Of a stretch of DNA of 64,000 nucleotides, positions 1-8,132 are shown one piece after another (within the stretch, counting starts at the first letter, position 1; each line of letters opens with the position of its first letter). The DNA is from Alistipes sp. GTDB lineage: Bacteria > Bacteroidota > Bacteroidia > Bacteroidales > Rikenellaceae. The notes below the pieces were generated by a model, which had not been told where the DNA came from, did not search any database, and saw only the letters and a program-made list of their open reading frames with translations. The stretch covers positions 124,001 to 188,000 of the forward strand of contig JAHHQO010000003.1 of NCBI GenBank assembly GCA_020026335.1, written 5' to 3'. A program made the translations under genes and the position numbers.

Positions 1-2825
1 GAGAGGATTTGTCCGAAAGGACTATCCTCTTTCCTTCTTTACGTGCGCGCCGTTTCTTCATCGACGCGCTCAACCGCATCGCCCGTCGGCCGATGTGGCA
101 ACCCGACATGAAGTCCATCGACGATTTGATGTCGGAGGTGTCATCACTGCACAGGGGTGACCGCCTGCGACTCATCGCCGAGTTGTATAAAATCTACTCG
201 AAGTATCACAAGGAGTCGTTCGACAAGTTCTACTTCTGGGGTGATATGCTGCTCACCGACTTCGACACCATCGACAAATACCGTATCGACGCCTCGCAGT
301 TGTTCCGCAACATCTCCGACATCAAGGAGCTGGAGGCCGATGTGTCGTACCTGACCGAGAGTCAGTTGCAGATTATCCAGTTCTGGATGTCGCTGGGCCC
401 CGAAACCGACCTCTCGGAGGAGAAACGCCGCTTCCTCGACATCTGGAAAACCCTGCTCCCGATTTATAACGAATACCGCGAGCACCTCACCCGTTTGGGC
501 ATGGCGTACAACGGTATGATTCAGCGTGAGGCGGCCGATGCTCTCTTGGAGGGCAGCTTCCGCTTCTCCGAGCCCCGCATATTCGTGGTGGCGGGCTTCA
601 ACGCCCTGTCGGAGTGCGAGAAGATACTCTTCCGCTTTCTGGTCAATAATGCCGAGACGGATTTCTTTTGGGACTTCGACCACTACTATTGTGCCAACAG
701 CGAGCAGGAGGCCGGTATGTTCCTCCGCGACAACATTAATGCCTTCCCCTCGCCCCTGCATCTGCCCTGCAAGAATTTTTCGCAGCCCAAGGAACTGCAC
801 GCCGTGGCGGCGGTGTCGAATGCCGTGCAGTGTAAATATGTAGCGGAGATACTCAAGAAATTGCAACACAGATTGGCGGAGGAGAGCCACAATCCCAATG
901 CCCGTCTGGATAAGGAGACCGCCATCGTTCTCACGGACGAGAACCTCATGACGCCCCTGCTTTACGCCCTGCCGCAGGAGGTGGGCGATGTGAATGTGAC
1001 GATGGGTTACCCCTTGAAGCAGACCCTCGCCTATACCTTTGTCGAGCGATTGCTCGGCTTGCAGTCCCATGCCCGCAGAAGAGGAGGGGCGTATTGCTTC
1101 TATCATATCGATGTCGAGGGCTTGCTTTCGCACCCTTATGTGGCGGCGGACAACGACAAACTCATGGTGGCGGTGTCTGCCCAAATCGCGGAGGACCGCC
1201 GTATCTATGTCGATGCAGAGTGGCTGGGCGAAAAGAGCGACCTGCTGAAGACCATCTTCACCCCTGCCGAGGATTGGCAACAGCTGTCGGACTATCTGCT
1301 GTCGGTGGCCAATGCCTTGACGGGCGGCGACTATGACGAGGAGGAGGCACGCGAGCGCGTGGAGTTCCTCGCCATCATCTCCGATGAAATCGTCAAGTTG
1401 CGCAACTCGCTCGACAAGTGCGAAATAGAGGTCTCGCGCGAGATTTACTCCTCGCTGCTGCGCCGTCACCTGCAAACCATTCGTATCCCCTACGAGGGTG
1501 AACCTCTGTTGGGTATTCAGGTGATGGGTATCCTCGAGACCCGTAACCTCGACTTCGAGAATGTCATCATTCTCTCGATGACCGATGACAACTTCCCCGG
1601 CAACCACATGGAGCAGGCGTCGTTCATTCCCTACAACCTGCGTTCGGCGTTCGGCATGCCCACGCCCGAGCACCACGAGGGTGTCTATGCCTACTACTTC
1701 TACCGTCTGATACAGCGTGCCAAACGGGTCTATATGCTCTATTGCTCGCACGCCGACGACAAATCGACCGGTGAGCCGAGCCGATATATCCGCCAATTGG
1801 AGTATGAGAGCGGCTTTGATATCCATAAACTCGATGTGGGTGTCGATGTGAACCTCGCGGAGGTGAAGGGCATCTCGGTGGAGAAGAAGGGCGACATGGT
1901 GGAGCGACTCCTCGCCTATGCCAACGGGGAGAAACGCCCTGCATTCTCGCCCTCGGCATTCACGACCTATGTCACCTGCCCGCTGAAGTTCTACTTCAAG
2001 TATCTGGCGAAAATCAAGGTGCGCGATGACGAGCTGACCGATGATGTGGATAACTCGATGTTCGGTACGATATTCCACGATGCCGCGCAAATCATCTACT
2101 CGCGTGTGCTGAACGAAAACCATCCGGGCACGGTGCTGAAACACATCTCGCTCAAGGAGATTGAGCAGGCGGTGGAGGAGTCCATCAACCGCAACTATCT
2201 GCGTTTCGAGGGGGCTTCGAGAGCCGACTATTCGGGTAACCTCCTGCTGGTGCACAACATCGTGACCAACTACCTCCGTCATGGCGTGATGAAGTACGAT
2301 GCCAATCATGACGATTTCACGGTGCTGGGCTTGGAGGACGAGGTGGCGTGCACCTTCCCCATCGAGATGGGCGGAAAGACGCTGAACCTCAAATTCGAGG
2401 GTCGTGCCGACCGTATCGACAAGCTGGATAACGGCTCGTTGCGCGTGGTGGACTACAAGACAGGCTCTCCGCACCTCGAATTTGCGAGTCTCGATGCGCT
2501 GTTCCACGGCGAAGGACACGAGCGTTTGGACAATATCCTCCAGACACTGCTCTATTCGCTGATGCTCTACCATACGCGCCATTGCGATGTGGAGCCGCAG
2601 TTGTTCTACGTGCGTCAGATGTCGGGCAACGACTACTCGCCCCAAATCAAAGACAAGGGCAAGGGGCGCAGTGGAGTGCCTTATTCCGAATACGCGGAGG
2701 AGTTCGAGACGCTGTTGCGCTCGACTTTCGAGGAGATGTATAATTTGGATACTCCCTTTGTGCAGTGCGAGGACGAGAAGAGTTGCGAATATTGCGACTT
2801 CAAAGCCATCTGCAAACGCGGATAA
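1..2825 (+). CDS. AddB-like PD-(D/E)XK nuclease, 5' truncated by window edge
   Basis: Probable nuclease subunit of an AddAB/RecBCD-like double-strand-break repair complex in the cytoplasm. Counting residues from the TTG at position 9, the C-terminal nuclease domain has D801 (GRADR) and D815-Y-K, the PD-(D/E)XK catalytic residues. C657 (TCPLKFYF) and C926, C929 and C935 (C-x2-C-x5-C at the very end) match the four-cysteine Fe-S staple of AddB-type nucleases. The reading frame is open to the left window edge and the protein begins within a conserved 'ILFPSLRARRFF' stretch that is normally about 20 residues in, so the true start lies outside; the TTG is not taken as the start. The helicase partner is not in the window. 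A strong terminator follows. Confidence 0.85.
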   Translation, partial: EDLSERTILFPSLRARRFFIDALNRIARRPMWQPDMKSIDDLMSEVSSLHRGDRLRLIAELYKIYSKYHKESFDKFYFWGDMLLTDFDTIDKYRIDASQLFRNISDIKELEADVSYLTESQLQIIQFWMSLGPETDLSEEKRRFLDIWKTLLPIYNEYREHLTRLGMAYNGMIQREAADALLEGSFRFSEPRIFVVAGFNALSECEKILFRFLVNNAETDFFWDFDHYYCANSEQEAGMFLRDNINAFPSPLHLPCKNFSQPKELHAVAAVSNAVQCKYVAEILKKLQHRLAEESHNPNARLDKETAIVLTDENLMTPLLYALPQEVGDVNVTMGYPLKQTLAYTFVERLLGLQSHARRRGGAYCFYHIDVEGLLSHPYVAADNDKLMVAVSAQIAEDRRIYVDAEWLGEKSDLLKTIFTPAEDWQQLSDYLLSVANALTGGDYDEEEARERVEFLAIISDEIVKLRNSLDKCEIEVSREIYSSLLRRHLQTIRIPYEGEPLLGIQVMGILETRNLDFENVIILSMTDDNFPGNHMEQASFIPYNLRSAFGMPTPEHHEGVYAYYFYRLIQRAKRVYMLYCSHADDKSTGEPSRYIRQLEYESGFDIHKLDVGVDVNLAEVKGISVEKKGDMVERLLAYANGEKRPAFSPSAFTTYVTCPLKFYFKYLAKIKVRDDELTDDVDNSMFGTIFHDAAQIIYSRVLNENHPGTVLKHISLKEIEQAVEESINRNYLRFEGASRADYSGNLLLVHNIVTNYLRHGVMKYDANHDDFTVLGLEDEVACTFPIEMGGKTLNLKFEGRADRIDKLDNGSLRVVDYKTGSPHLEFASLDALFHGEGHERLDNILQTLLYSLMLYHTRHCDVEPQLFYVRQMSGNDYSPQIKDKGKGRSGVPYSEYAEEFETLLRSTFEEMYNLDTPFVQCEDEKSCEYCDFKAICKRG

Positions 2826-2881
2826 CATTGTGGTGGGGTGGCTTACCGTCACCCGTTGCCCTACGCAAAAAAGACAAACAG

Positions 2882-2914
2882 AAGACCGTCACACATCGGG
2901 TGACGGTCTTTTTT
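2882..2914 (+). terminator. Rho-independent terminator of AddB-like gene
   Basis: An 11-bp inverted repeat (AGACCGTCAC / GTGACGGTCT) around a short loop is followed by six T on the plus strand. Confidence 0.85.
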
Positions 2915-2932
2915 CGTACGTGACGAAGTAAA

Positions 2933-2971
2933 AAGAAAAAAAAGGTGACTCTCCAAAGAGAATCACCTTTT
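2933..2971 (-). terminator. Terminator downstream of tRNA-Gln
   Basis: On the minus strand GGTGATTCTC-TTTG-GAGAGTCACC forms a 10-bp stem with near-perfect pairing, followed by a run of eight T. It lies just after the tRNA on that strand. Confidence 0.8.
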
Positions 2972-2975
2972 CCTG

Positions 2976-3046
2976 TTGAGCTGCCGGGACTCGAACCCAG
3001 AACGACAGAACCAAAATCTGCTGTGTTACCATTACACCACAGCTCA
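2976..3046 (-). tRNA. tRNA-Gln (anticodon TTG)
   Basis: The minus strand folds as a cloverleaf: acceptor TGAGCTG pairs with CAGCTCA, the D arm is GTGT/ACAC, the anticodon stem GCAGA/TCTGT encloses loop TTTTGGT (anticodon TTG), and the T arm contains GGTTCGAGTCC. The discriminator is A, and CCA is not encoded. Decodes CAA (and probably CAG) glutamine codons. It has its own promoter and terminator, so it is a single-gene unit. Confidence 0.95.
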
Positions 3047-3067
3047 AACAATTGCTCGAAAGCGATG

Positions 3068-3098
3068 CAAAGATAAGTAAAAAAAATCAAAATCCAAG
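3068..3098 (-). promoter_or_regulatory. Promoter of tRNA-Gln
   Basis: Minus-strand -7 box TATCTTTG (3068-3075) and -33 box CTTG (3095-3098) are separated by 19 bp, matching the Bacteroidota sigma-ABfr consensus; the -7 box lies about 20 bp upstream of the mature tRNA 5' end. Confidence 0.7.
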
Positions 3099-3273
3099 CC
3101 TGCACCCCAAATTTAGCACAATTTTATAAGCCACATCACCACTCAACGGGGTGGTGTTTAAGGTTTTCTCCGTGATGATTTCACGGTTTTGGGAAGACGC
3201 TTCGTGACGGGAAAGCGATTTTGACGCTCACAACACCCCTCTGCCGATTGCGGAACGGGGCCATACGACAACA

Positions 3274-3312
3274 AAAGAGGTCGGAACGCTCTGTCCCGAC
3301 CCTCTTGTAGTT
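3274..3312 (-). terminator. Terminator of thioesterase gene
   Basis: Minus-strand hairpin AAGAGGGTCGG / CCGACCTCTT with a loop of about 11 nt, followed by TTGTTGT, immediately downstream of the thioesterase stop. Confidence 0.6.
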
Positions 3313-3326
3313 GCGTGTTGCGAGGC

Positions 3327-3704
3327 CTACTTCACCTTCGACATGAATTTCGCACGGTCCACAATGTAGCGGATGTGTGTGCCTTCGCCGATGACGCCCT
3401 CCGCATCGTGAGCCGACACCTTGAAGGTGAGCTTGCGACCCTCTACCTCGGTCAGCTCCGCGGTGGCGACAATCTCCTGACCCATGCCCGAGGGCTTGAT
3501 GTGTGAGGTGTTCATCATTGCGCCGACGGTGGTCGAACCCTCGGGCAGAGCCTCCGCAACGGCTGTCATGGCGGCATTCTCCATCAGTGCGACCATCGAG
3601 GGGGTGGCAAAGACCTCCAAATCGCCCGAACCCATCGTGCGTGCGATATTCTGTTCCGAGACCGTGGTGCGGCTCTCGTGCTGCAATCCTTTTTCCAACA
3701 TCAT
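3327..3704 (-). CDS. Hotdog-fold thioesterase, FlK-like
   Basis: About 125 residues with the hotdog-fold layout of the fluoroacetyl-CoA thioesterase (FlK)-like family: a central helix with 'ATPSMVALMENAA', then 'GSTTVGAMMNTSHIKPSGMG' and a C-terminal strand region ending in 'FMSKVK'. Members hydrolyse acyl-CoA thioesters; the substrate here is not predictable. The frame stays open upstream to 3920, but that extension has no domain character, and a good TATATTTG -7 box at 3745-3752 sits just before the ATG pair at 3704/3701, so the short form is chosen. It is a monocistronic gene divergent from ffh. Confidence 0.75.
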   Translation of the reverse strand: MMLEKGLQHESRTTVSEQNIARTMGSGDLEVFATPSMVALMENAAMTAVAEALPEGSTTVGAMMNTSHIKPSGMGQEIVATAELTEVEGRKLTFKVSAHDAEGVIGEGTHIRYIVDRAKFMSKVK

Positions 3705-3744
3705 ATTTTTCGGTGTTTTTGGTAAATTACTGTGTGATTTTCTA

Positions 3745-3752
3745 CAAATATA
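3745..3752 (-). promoter_or_regulatory. -7 box of thioesterase promoter
   Basis: TATATTTG on the minus strand about 40 bp before the chosen ATG; the -33 element is weak. It supports the short start of the thioesterase. Confidence 0.5.
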
Positions 3753-3936
3753 CGCATAATATCGTCTTGTCCGCACAAATCTCGACTCCGCCATGCTGTT
3801 TTTTAGGTGGGGAAGTCCCGTAGAGGAGGACTGTCGGAGGGCATTGCCTTCAGTTGCAGCACCTCGCAAAAGTGGCGCAGTGACCGCCTGCGGAGGGTTT
3901 TCCTTTTCGCTCGCCGCCAAAAAATCGCTCCGACGG

Positions 3937-3967
3937 ATTGTTCTTTGTAAATTATTGATTATCTTTG
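3937..3967 (+). promoter_or_regulatory. Promoter of ffh
   Basis: -33 ATTG (3937-3940), 19-bp spacer, -7 TATCTTTG (3960-3967), 27 bp before the ffh ATG. Confidence 0.7.
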
Positions 3968-3994
3968 TACGATATAAAATAGAATTTATAAGCC

Positions 3995-5326
3995 ATGTTT
4001 GAAAATCTTACCGATAAACTTGAACGGTCATTTAAAATACTGAAGGGTGAGGGTCGTATCACCGAGATTAATGTAGCGGAGACGCTGAAGGAGATTCGTC
4101 GTGCGTTGATTGATGCCGATGTCAATTACAAGGTGGCCAAATCGTTTACCGATGAGGTCAAGAAAAAGGCGATGGGTCAGAACGTGCTCACAGCCGTGAA
4201 GCCCGGTCAGATGATGACCAAAATCGTGCGTGACGAGTTGTCGGCATTGATGGGTGGCGAGGCTACCGACATCAATTTGCAGGGCAATCCTGCCGTGATT
4301 CTCATCGCCGGTCTTCAGGGTTCGGGTAAGACCACCTTCTCGGGTAAGCTGGCATCGATGCTCAAGACCAAGAAGGGACGCCACGTATTGCTGGTGGCCG
4401 GTGACGTTTATCGTCCTGCCGCCATCGACCAGCTGAAGGTGCTGGGCGAGCAGGTGGGGGTCGAGGTTTACACAGAGGAGGGTAACCTCAATCCCGTGGA
4501 GATTGCCGAGAACGCCATCAAGTACGCTCGTCAGAAGTCTTGCAACGTCGTGATTGTCGATACTGCCGGTCGTCTGGCTGTCGATGAGGCGATGATGAAG
4601 GAGATTACCGCCATCAAGGCTGCCGTGAAGCCCTCCGAGACCCTGTTCGTGGTCGATTCGATGACCGGTCAGGACGCAGTCAATACTGCCAAGGAGTTCA
4701 ACGACCGCCTCGATTTCGACGGTGTCGTTCTCACCAAGTTGGACGGTGATACCCGTGGTGGTGCCGCCATCTCTATCCGTTCGGTGGTCGATAAGCCGTT
4801 GAAGTTCATCTCCAGCGGTGAGAAGATGGACGCCTTGCAGGTGTTCCACCCCGAGCGTATGGCAGACCGTATCCTCGGCATGGGTGATGTGGTTTCGCTG
4901 GTGGAGCGTGCGCAGGAGCAGTTCGATGAGGAGGAGGCCCGCAAGCTGAAGAAAAAGTTGGTCAAGGACCAGTTCAACTTCAACGACTTCATGAAGCAGA
5001 TTGAGCAAATCAAGAAGATGGGTAACCTCAAGGATTTGGCTTCGATGCTTCCCGGCATGGGCAAGATGTTGAAGGATGTGGATATTCCCGATGATGTGTT
5101 CAAGCAGACCGAGGCCATCATTTCGTCGATGACTCCTGCCGAGCGTGAGCACCCCGAAATCATCAATGCGCGTCGTCGTGAGCGTATCGCCAAGGGTAGC
5201 GGTAACACCGTTGCCGATGTCAACCGTCTGATGAAGCAGTTCGACCAGACCCGCAAGATGATGAAGACCGTGGCAGGTGGCGGTTTGAAGCTGCCCAATA
5301 TGCGCGGTATGATGAAGCGCCGCTAA
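3995..5326 (+). CDS. ffh: Signal recognition particle protein Ffh
   Basis: 443 residues, the normal Ffh length. It binds SRP RNA and signal sequences of nascent inner-membrane proteins and docks with FtsY as a GTPase. The N-domain (about 1-85) is followed by the G domain with P-loop G106-LQGSGKT, DTAGRL and TKLDGD. The methionine-rich M domain runs from about residue 325 (LPGMGKML, RRERIAKGSG, QTRKMMK) to the basic tail MRGMMKRR. The ATG at 3995 lies 27 bp after a good promoter. Convergent with the YggS gene. Confidence 0.98.
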   Translation: MFENLTDKLERSFKILKGEGRITEINVAETLKEIRRALIDADVNYKVAKSFTDEVKKKAMGQNVLTAVKPGQMMTKIVRDELSALMGGEATDINLQGNPAVILIAGLQGSGKTTFSGKLASMLKTKKGRHVLLVAGDVYRPAAIDQLKVLGEQVGVEVYTEEGNLNPVEIAENAIKYARQKSCNVVIVDTAGRLAVDEAMMKEITAIKAAVKPSETLFVVDSMTGQDAVNTAKEFNDRLDFDGVVLTKLDGDTRGGAAISIRSVVDKPLKFISSGEKMDALQVFHPERMADRILGMGDVVSLVERAQEQFDEEEARKLKKKLVKDQFNFNDFMKQIEQIKKMGNLKDLASMLPGMGKMLKDVDIPDDVFKQTEAIISSMTPAEREHPEIINARRRERIAKGSGNTVADVNRLMKQFDQTRKMMKTVAGGGLKLPNMRGMMKRR

Positions 5327-5410
5327 TCATCTTCGGAGGGGGCGAGAGAAAGCCACGAGAGAGGGTAGAGAGCGAGAGAGGAGCAAGCGAACGGAGAGCA
5401 GCAAGAAGGC

Positions 5411-5500
5411 CGTAGGAACGGCGTGAGGTTGCAGAGCCGAGCGCGTAGCGAGCTGCAAGATGTGCCGAATGGCGCAACCATGAATCCCTAAGTTCCATAC
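5411..5500. other. Nested inverted-repeat element downstream of ffh
   Basis: Within the 293-bp ffh/yggS convergent gap, nested complementary segments are visible: GTAGGAAC (5412-5419) with GTTCCATAC (5492-5500), GGTTGC (5427-5432) with GCAACC (5474-5479), and an alternative TTGCAG (5429-5434) with CTGCAA (5453-5458). A strongly purine-rich GA tract (about 5335-5410) precedes it. It may be a structured 3' UTR or small RNA. It lacks the GGAAGGAAGCAG core, so it is not the SRP RNA. No known RNA family is recognised. Confidence 0.35.
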
Positions 5501-5544
5501 CTCAAGCAGCACCCTCAGTACCCACTTCGATTGCAGAATAAAAA

Positions 5545-5581
5545 GTAAGACCGATAAGTCCATCGACTTATCGGTCTTCTT
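5545..5581 (-). terminator. Terminator of yggS
   Basis: A perfect 13-bp stem AAGACCGATAAGT / ACTTATCGGTCTT with a 6-nt loop. On the minus strand it is followed by ACTTTTTATTC, so it mainly serves the YggS gene, but it may also stop ffh transcripts. Confidence 0.75.
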
Positions 5582-5619
5582 GTTCCTATTGAGGTCGCAG
5601 TTCCTCTTTGTGAAGTCAC

Positions 5620-6291
5620 CTATTTCTTCGAATAGTCTCTTGCGCCGAAGATGTAGGAACCCACTCTCACCATGGTCGAACCTGCCGCCACTGCCAGAGG
5701 GTAATCTTCCGACATACCCATCGAGAGGGTGTCGAACGAATCGCCGAAGTGGGGACGCAGGGCGTTGAAACACTCCTTCAGCGTGTCGAAATCGTGACGC
5801 ACGACCTCCTCGTCATCGGTGTTGGTGGCTATGCCCATGACTCCTCTCACGCGGATGTGTGACAGACGGGTGAAAGCCCCCGAGTCGATATAGGCTTTCA
5901 GCTCCTCGAAATCCCAACCGGTCTTGCTCTCCTCGCGTGCCACGTGTATCTCCAGAAGAATGTCGATGACGCGCTCACACTTCTCCGCCTCTTTCTCGAT
6001 GGCTTCCGTCAGTCGGTCGCTGTCCACCGACTGAATCAACGCCACAAAGGGGGCGATGTACTTGATTTTGTTGGTCTGCAAGTGACCTATCATGTGCCAC
6101 TCGATGTCCTTGGGCAGGGTGTTGTACTTCTCCTTCAACTCCTGCGGGCGGCTCTCTCCAAAGATGCGCTGACCGGCTGCATGGGCCTCCTCGATGGCTT
6201 CCACGGGGTGGGTTTTCGATACGGCGACAAGGGTCACTCCCTGGGGGAGCGATGCACCGACTTCTGCTAATCTGTTGGCTATATCTGACAT
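5620..6291 (-). CDS. yggS: YggS family pyridoxal-phosphate homeostasis protein
   Basis: 223 residues, the usual length for the YggS/PLPBP family, a single-domain alanine-racemase-like barrel that binds PLP without known catalytic activity and buffers PLP and amino-acid metabolism. K26 in VAVSKTHP is the Schiff-base lysine. The C-terminal signature SMGMSEDYPLAVAAGSTMVR is present, followed by the phosphate-binding G-x-x-IFG end. Starts at ATG 6291; transcribed alone, divergent from the C69 dipeptidase gene. Confidence 0.93.
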   Translation of the reverse strand: MSDIANRLAEVGASLPQGVTLVAVSKTHPVEAIEEAHAAGQRIFGESRPQELKEKYNTLPKDIEWHMIGHLQTNKIKYIAPFVALIQSVDSDRLTEAIEKEAEKCERVIDILLEIHVAREESKTGWDFEELKAYIDSGAFTRLSHIRVRGVMGIATNTDDEEVVRHDFDTLKECFNALRPHFGDSFDTLSMGMSEDYPLAVAAGSTMVRVGSYIFGARDYSKK

Positions 6292-6368
6292 GGTATGCTT
6301 CGTTTTTACACTTCAAAGGTACATAAAATTTCAATATTCGATAACCCCCTCACGGAATTAAAATTTGT

Positions 6369-6400
6369 TTTGTGGTTTCGCATTTTGTTTTGTACATTTG
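6369..6400 (+). promoter_or_regulatory. Promoter of C69 dipeptidase gene
   Basis: -33 TTTG (6369-6372), 20-bp spacer, -7 TACATTTG (6393-6400), 20 bp before the ATG at 6421. Confidence 0.7.
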
Positions 6401-6420
6401 TTATCAAAACTTTATCTGTT

Positions 6421-8085
6421 ATGAAAAAAATCATCTATGCTCTCGCGGCACTCCTCATGTGGAATGCTACGCCTGCCGAGGCTTGCACCAACTTCATCGT
6501 CACGAAGGGTGCATCGACCGACGGCTCTATATTGGTATCCTATGCAGCTGATTCTCACGGACTCTACGGTGCGCTGTATCACACCCCTGCCGGTCGTTTC
6601 AAGGCAGGAGCCATGCTCCCCGTCTATGAGTGGGATACGGGTCGTTATCTGACCGACATCGCGCAGGTCGCACGCACATGGTCCACCGTGGGTAACATGA
6701 ACGAACACTCGCTCATTATCAGTGAGACCACCTATGGCGGCCGTGAGGAGTTGGCCGACCCCCAGGGCGGCATCGACTACGGTTCGCTGATTTACATCAC
6801 CCTGCAACGCGCCACCACGGCACGCGAAGCTATCTCCACCATCGCTGAGCTGGCCAACACCTACGGCTATGCTTCGTCGGGTGAGTCCTTCTCGATTGCC
6901 GACACCGAGGAGGTGTGGATTATGGAGCTGATTGGTAAGGGTAGCAAACTCGATGCCAACGGCAAGAACACCCGAAAGGGTATCGTATGGGTGGCACGCC
7001 GTGTGCCCGATGGTTATGTGTCGGGTCACGCCAACCAGTCGCGTATCACCACCTTCCCCCTGAACGACAAAGAGAACTGCCTCTACTCCGACGATGTGAT
7101 TTCCTTCGCTCGTGAGATGGGCTACTTCAACGGCAAGGACGAGGAGTTCAGCTTCGCCGATGCTTATGCACCTGCCGATTTCGGTACTATCCGCGGTTGT
7201 GACGCCCGTGTGTGGGCTTTCTTCCGCCACGTGGCTGACGGCATGGACGCCTATACCAACTACGCCATGGGTTATGAGCCCGAGAACCGTATGCCCCTGT
7301 GGGTGAAGCCCCGCACCAAGGTATCACCCAAGATGGTGTTCGACTGCATGAGAGACCACTACGAGGGTACTCCCATGGATATGACCAAGGATTTGGGTGC
7401 CGGTGGTCACAACTGCCCCTACCGTTGGAGACCCATGAACTTCGAGGTGGACGGCAAGACCTACCTCAATGAGCGTGCAACAGCTACCCAGCAGACCGGT
7501 TTCTGGTTCGTGGCGCAGGCGCGTCCCCAGGTGGGCAAGGATATGGGCATCCTCTGGTTTGGTGTCGATGATACCGCCACTTCGTGCCTGACCCCCATAT
7601 ATTGCAGCTCGACAATCGTTCCCGAGTGCTTCCGCGAGGGTAACGGTACCATGCTCAAATACTCGCCCACATCGGCATTCTGGTTGTTCAACCGCGTGGC
7701 AAACTTCGCCTATATGCGCTATGACCGTATCGCAGCCGATGTCCGCAAGACTGTCGACGAGTGGGAGAACGACCACCTCGTTGAGGTGGCAGACATCGAT
7801 GCCGAGGCATTGAAGATGAGCCCCAAGAAGCGCCAGCAGTTCCTCTCGAAGTATTCCGAGCGTGAGGCACAGGAGCTTTTCGATACATGGCAGAACCTCG
7901 ACCACTACCTGCTGGTGAAGTATGTCGACGGTAATCTCAAGACCGAGACCGAGCCGGGCAAGTTCCTCGACAACGGTAACGGACGCGACATTCCCGACAA
8001 GATTCAGTTCCCCGGCTACAACGAGAAGTGGCAGAGAGCCGTAGCCAACGACAACGGCGAGATTTTGGAGGTGAAGAACTTCTAA
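6421..8085 (+). CDS. Secreted C69 family dipeptidase
   Basis: 554 residues. An N-terminal signal peptide (MKKIIYALAALLMWNATPAEA) is followed directly by C22-TNF, which becomes the N-terminal nucleophile cysteine after processing, the hallmark of the Ntn-hydrolase C69 (PepD-like) dipeptidases. The family signature is seen in 'ACTNFIVTKGASTDGS' and 'SFSIADTEEVWIMELIG'. It probably cleaves dipeptides in the periplasm or outside the cell. The frame is open upstream to 6295, but the signal peptide and promoter fix ATG 6421. The lipoamide dehydrogenase gene follows after 47 bp, so the two may be co-transcribed. Confidence 0.92.
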   Translation: MKKIIYALAALLMWNATPAEACTNFIVTKGASTDGSILVSYAADSHGLYGALYHTPAGRFKAGAMLPVYEWDTGRYLTDIAQVARTWSTVGNMNEHSLIISETTYGGREELADPQGGIDYGSLIYITLQRATTAREAISTIAELANTYGYASSGESFSIADTEEVWIMELIGKGSKLDANGKNTRKGIVWVARRVPDGYVSGHANQSRITTFPLNDKENCLYSDDVISFAREMGYFNGKDEEFSFADAYAPADFGTIRGCDARVWAFFRHVADGMDAYTNYAMGYEPENRMPLWVKPRTKVSPKMVFDCMRDHYEGTPMDMTKDLGAGGHNCPYRWRPMNFEVDGKTYLNERATATQQTGFWFVAQARPQVGKDMGILWFGVDDTATSCLTPIYCSSTIVPECFREGNGTMLKYSPTSAFWLFNRVANFAYMRYDRIAADVRKTVDEWENDHLVEVADIDAEALKMSPKKRQQFLSKYSEREAQELFDTWQNLDHYLLVKYVDGNLKTETEPGKFLDNGNGRDIPDKIQFPGYNEKWQRAVANDNGEILEVKNF

Positions 8086-8132
8086 TCCCGACCACAAGAC
8101 CTAAAACGACCGAACCTTAAAACTTTTTACTT

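Noticed and set aside
144..2852. A minus-strand open frame of about 900 codons opposite the AddB-like gene
   Set aside because: The plus strand has clear nuclease and Fe-S motifs; the antisense frame has low-complexity His/Val/Leu-rich translation typical of GC-biased shadows.
3705..3920. N-terminal extension of the thioesterase
   Set aside because: It covers the promoter and has no domain similarity; the short form has the normal family length.
5327..5500. SRP RNA (ffs) next to ffh
   Set aside because: The conserved GGAAGGAAGCAG apical core of SRP RNA domain IV is not present.
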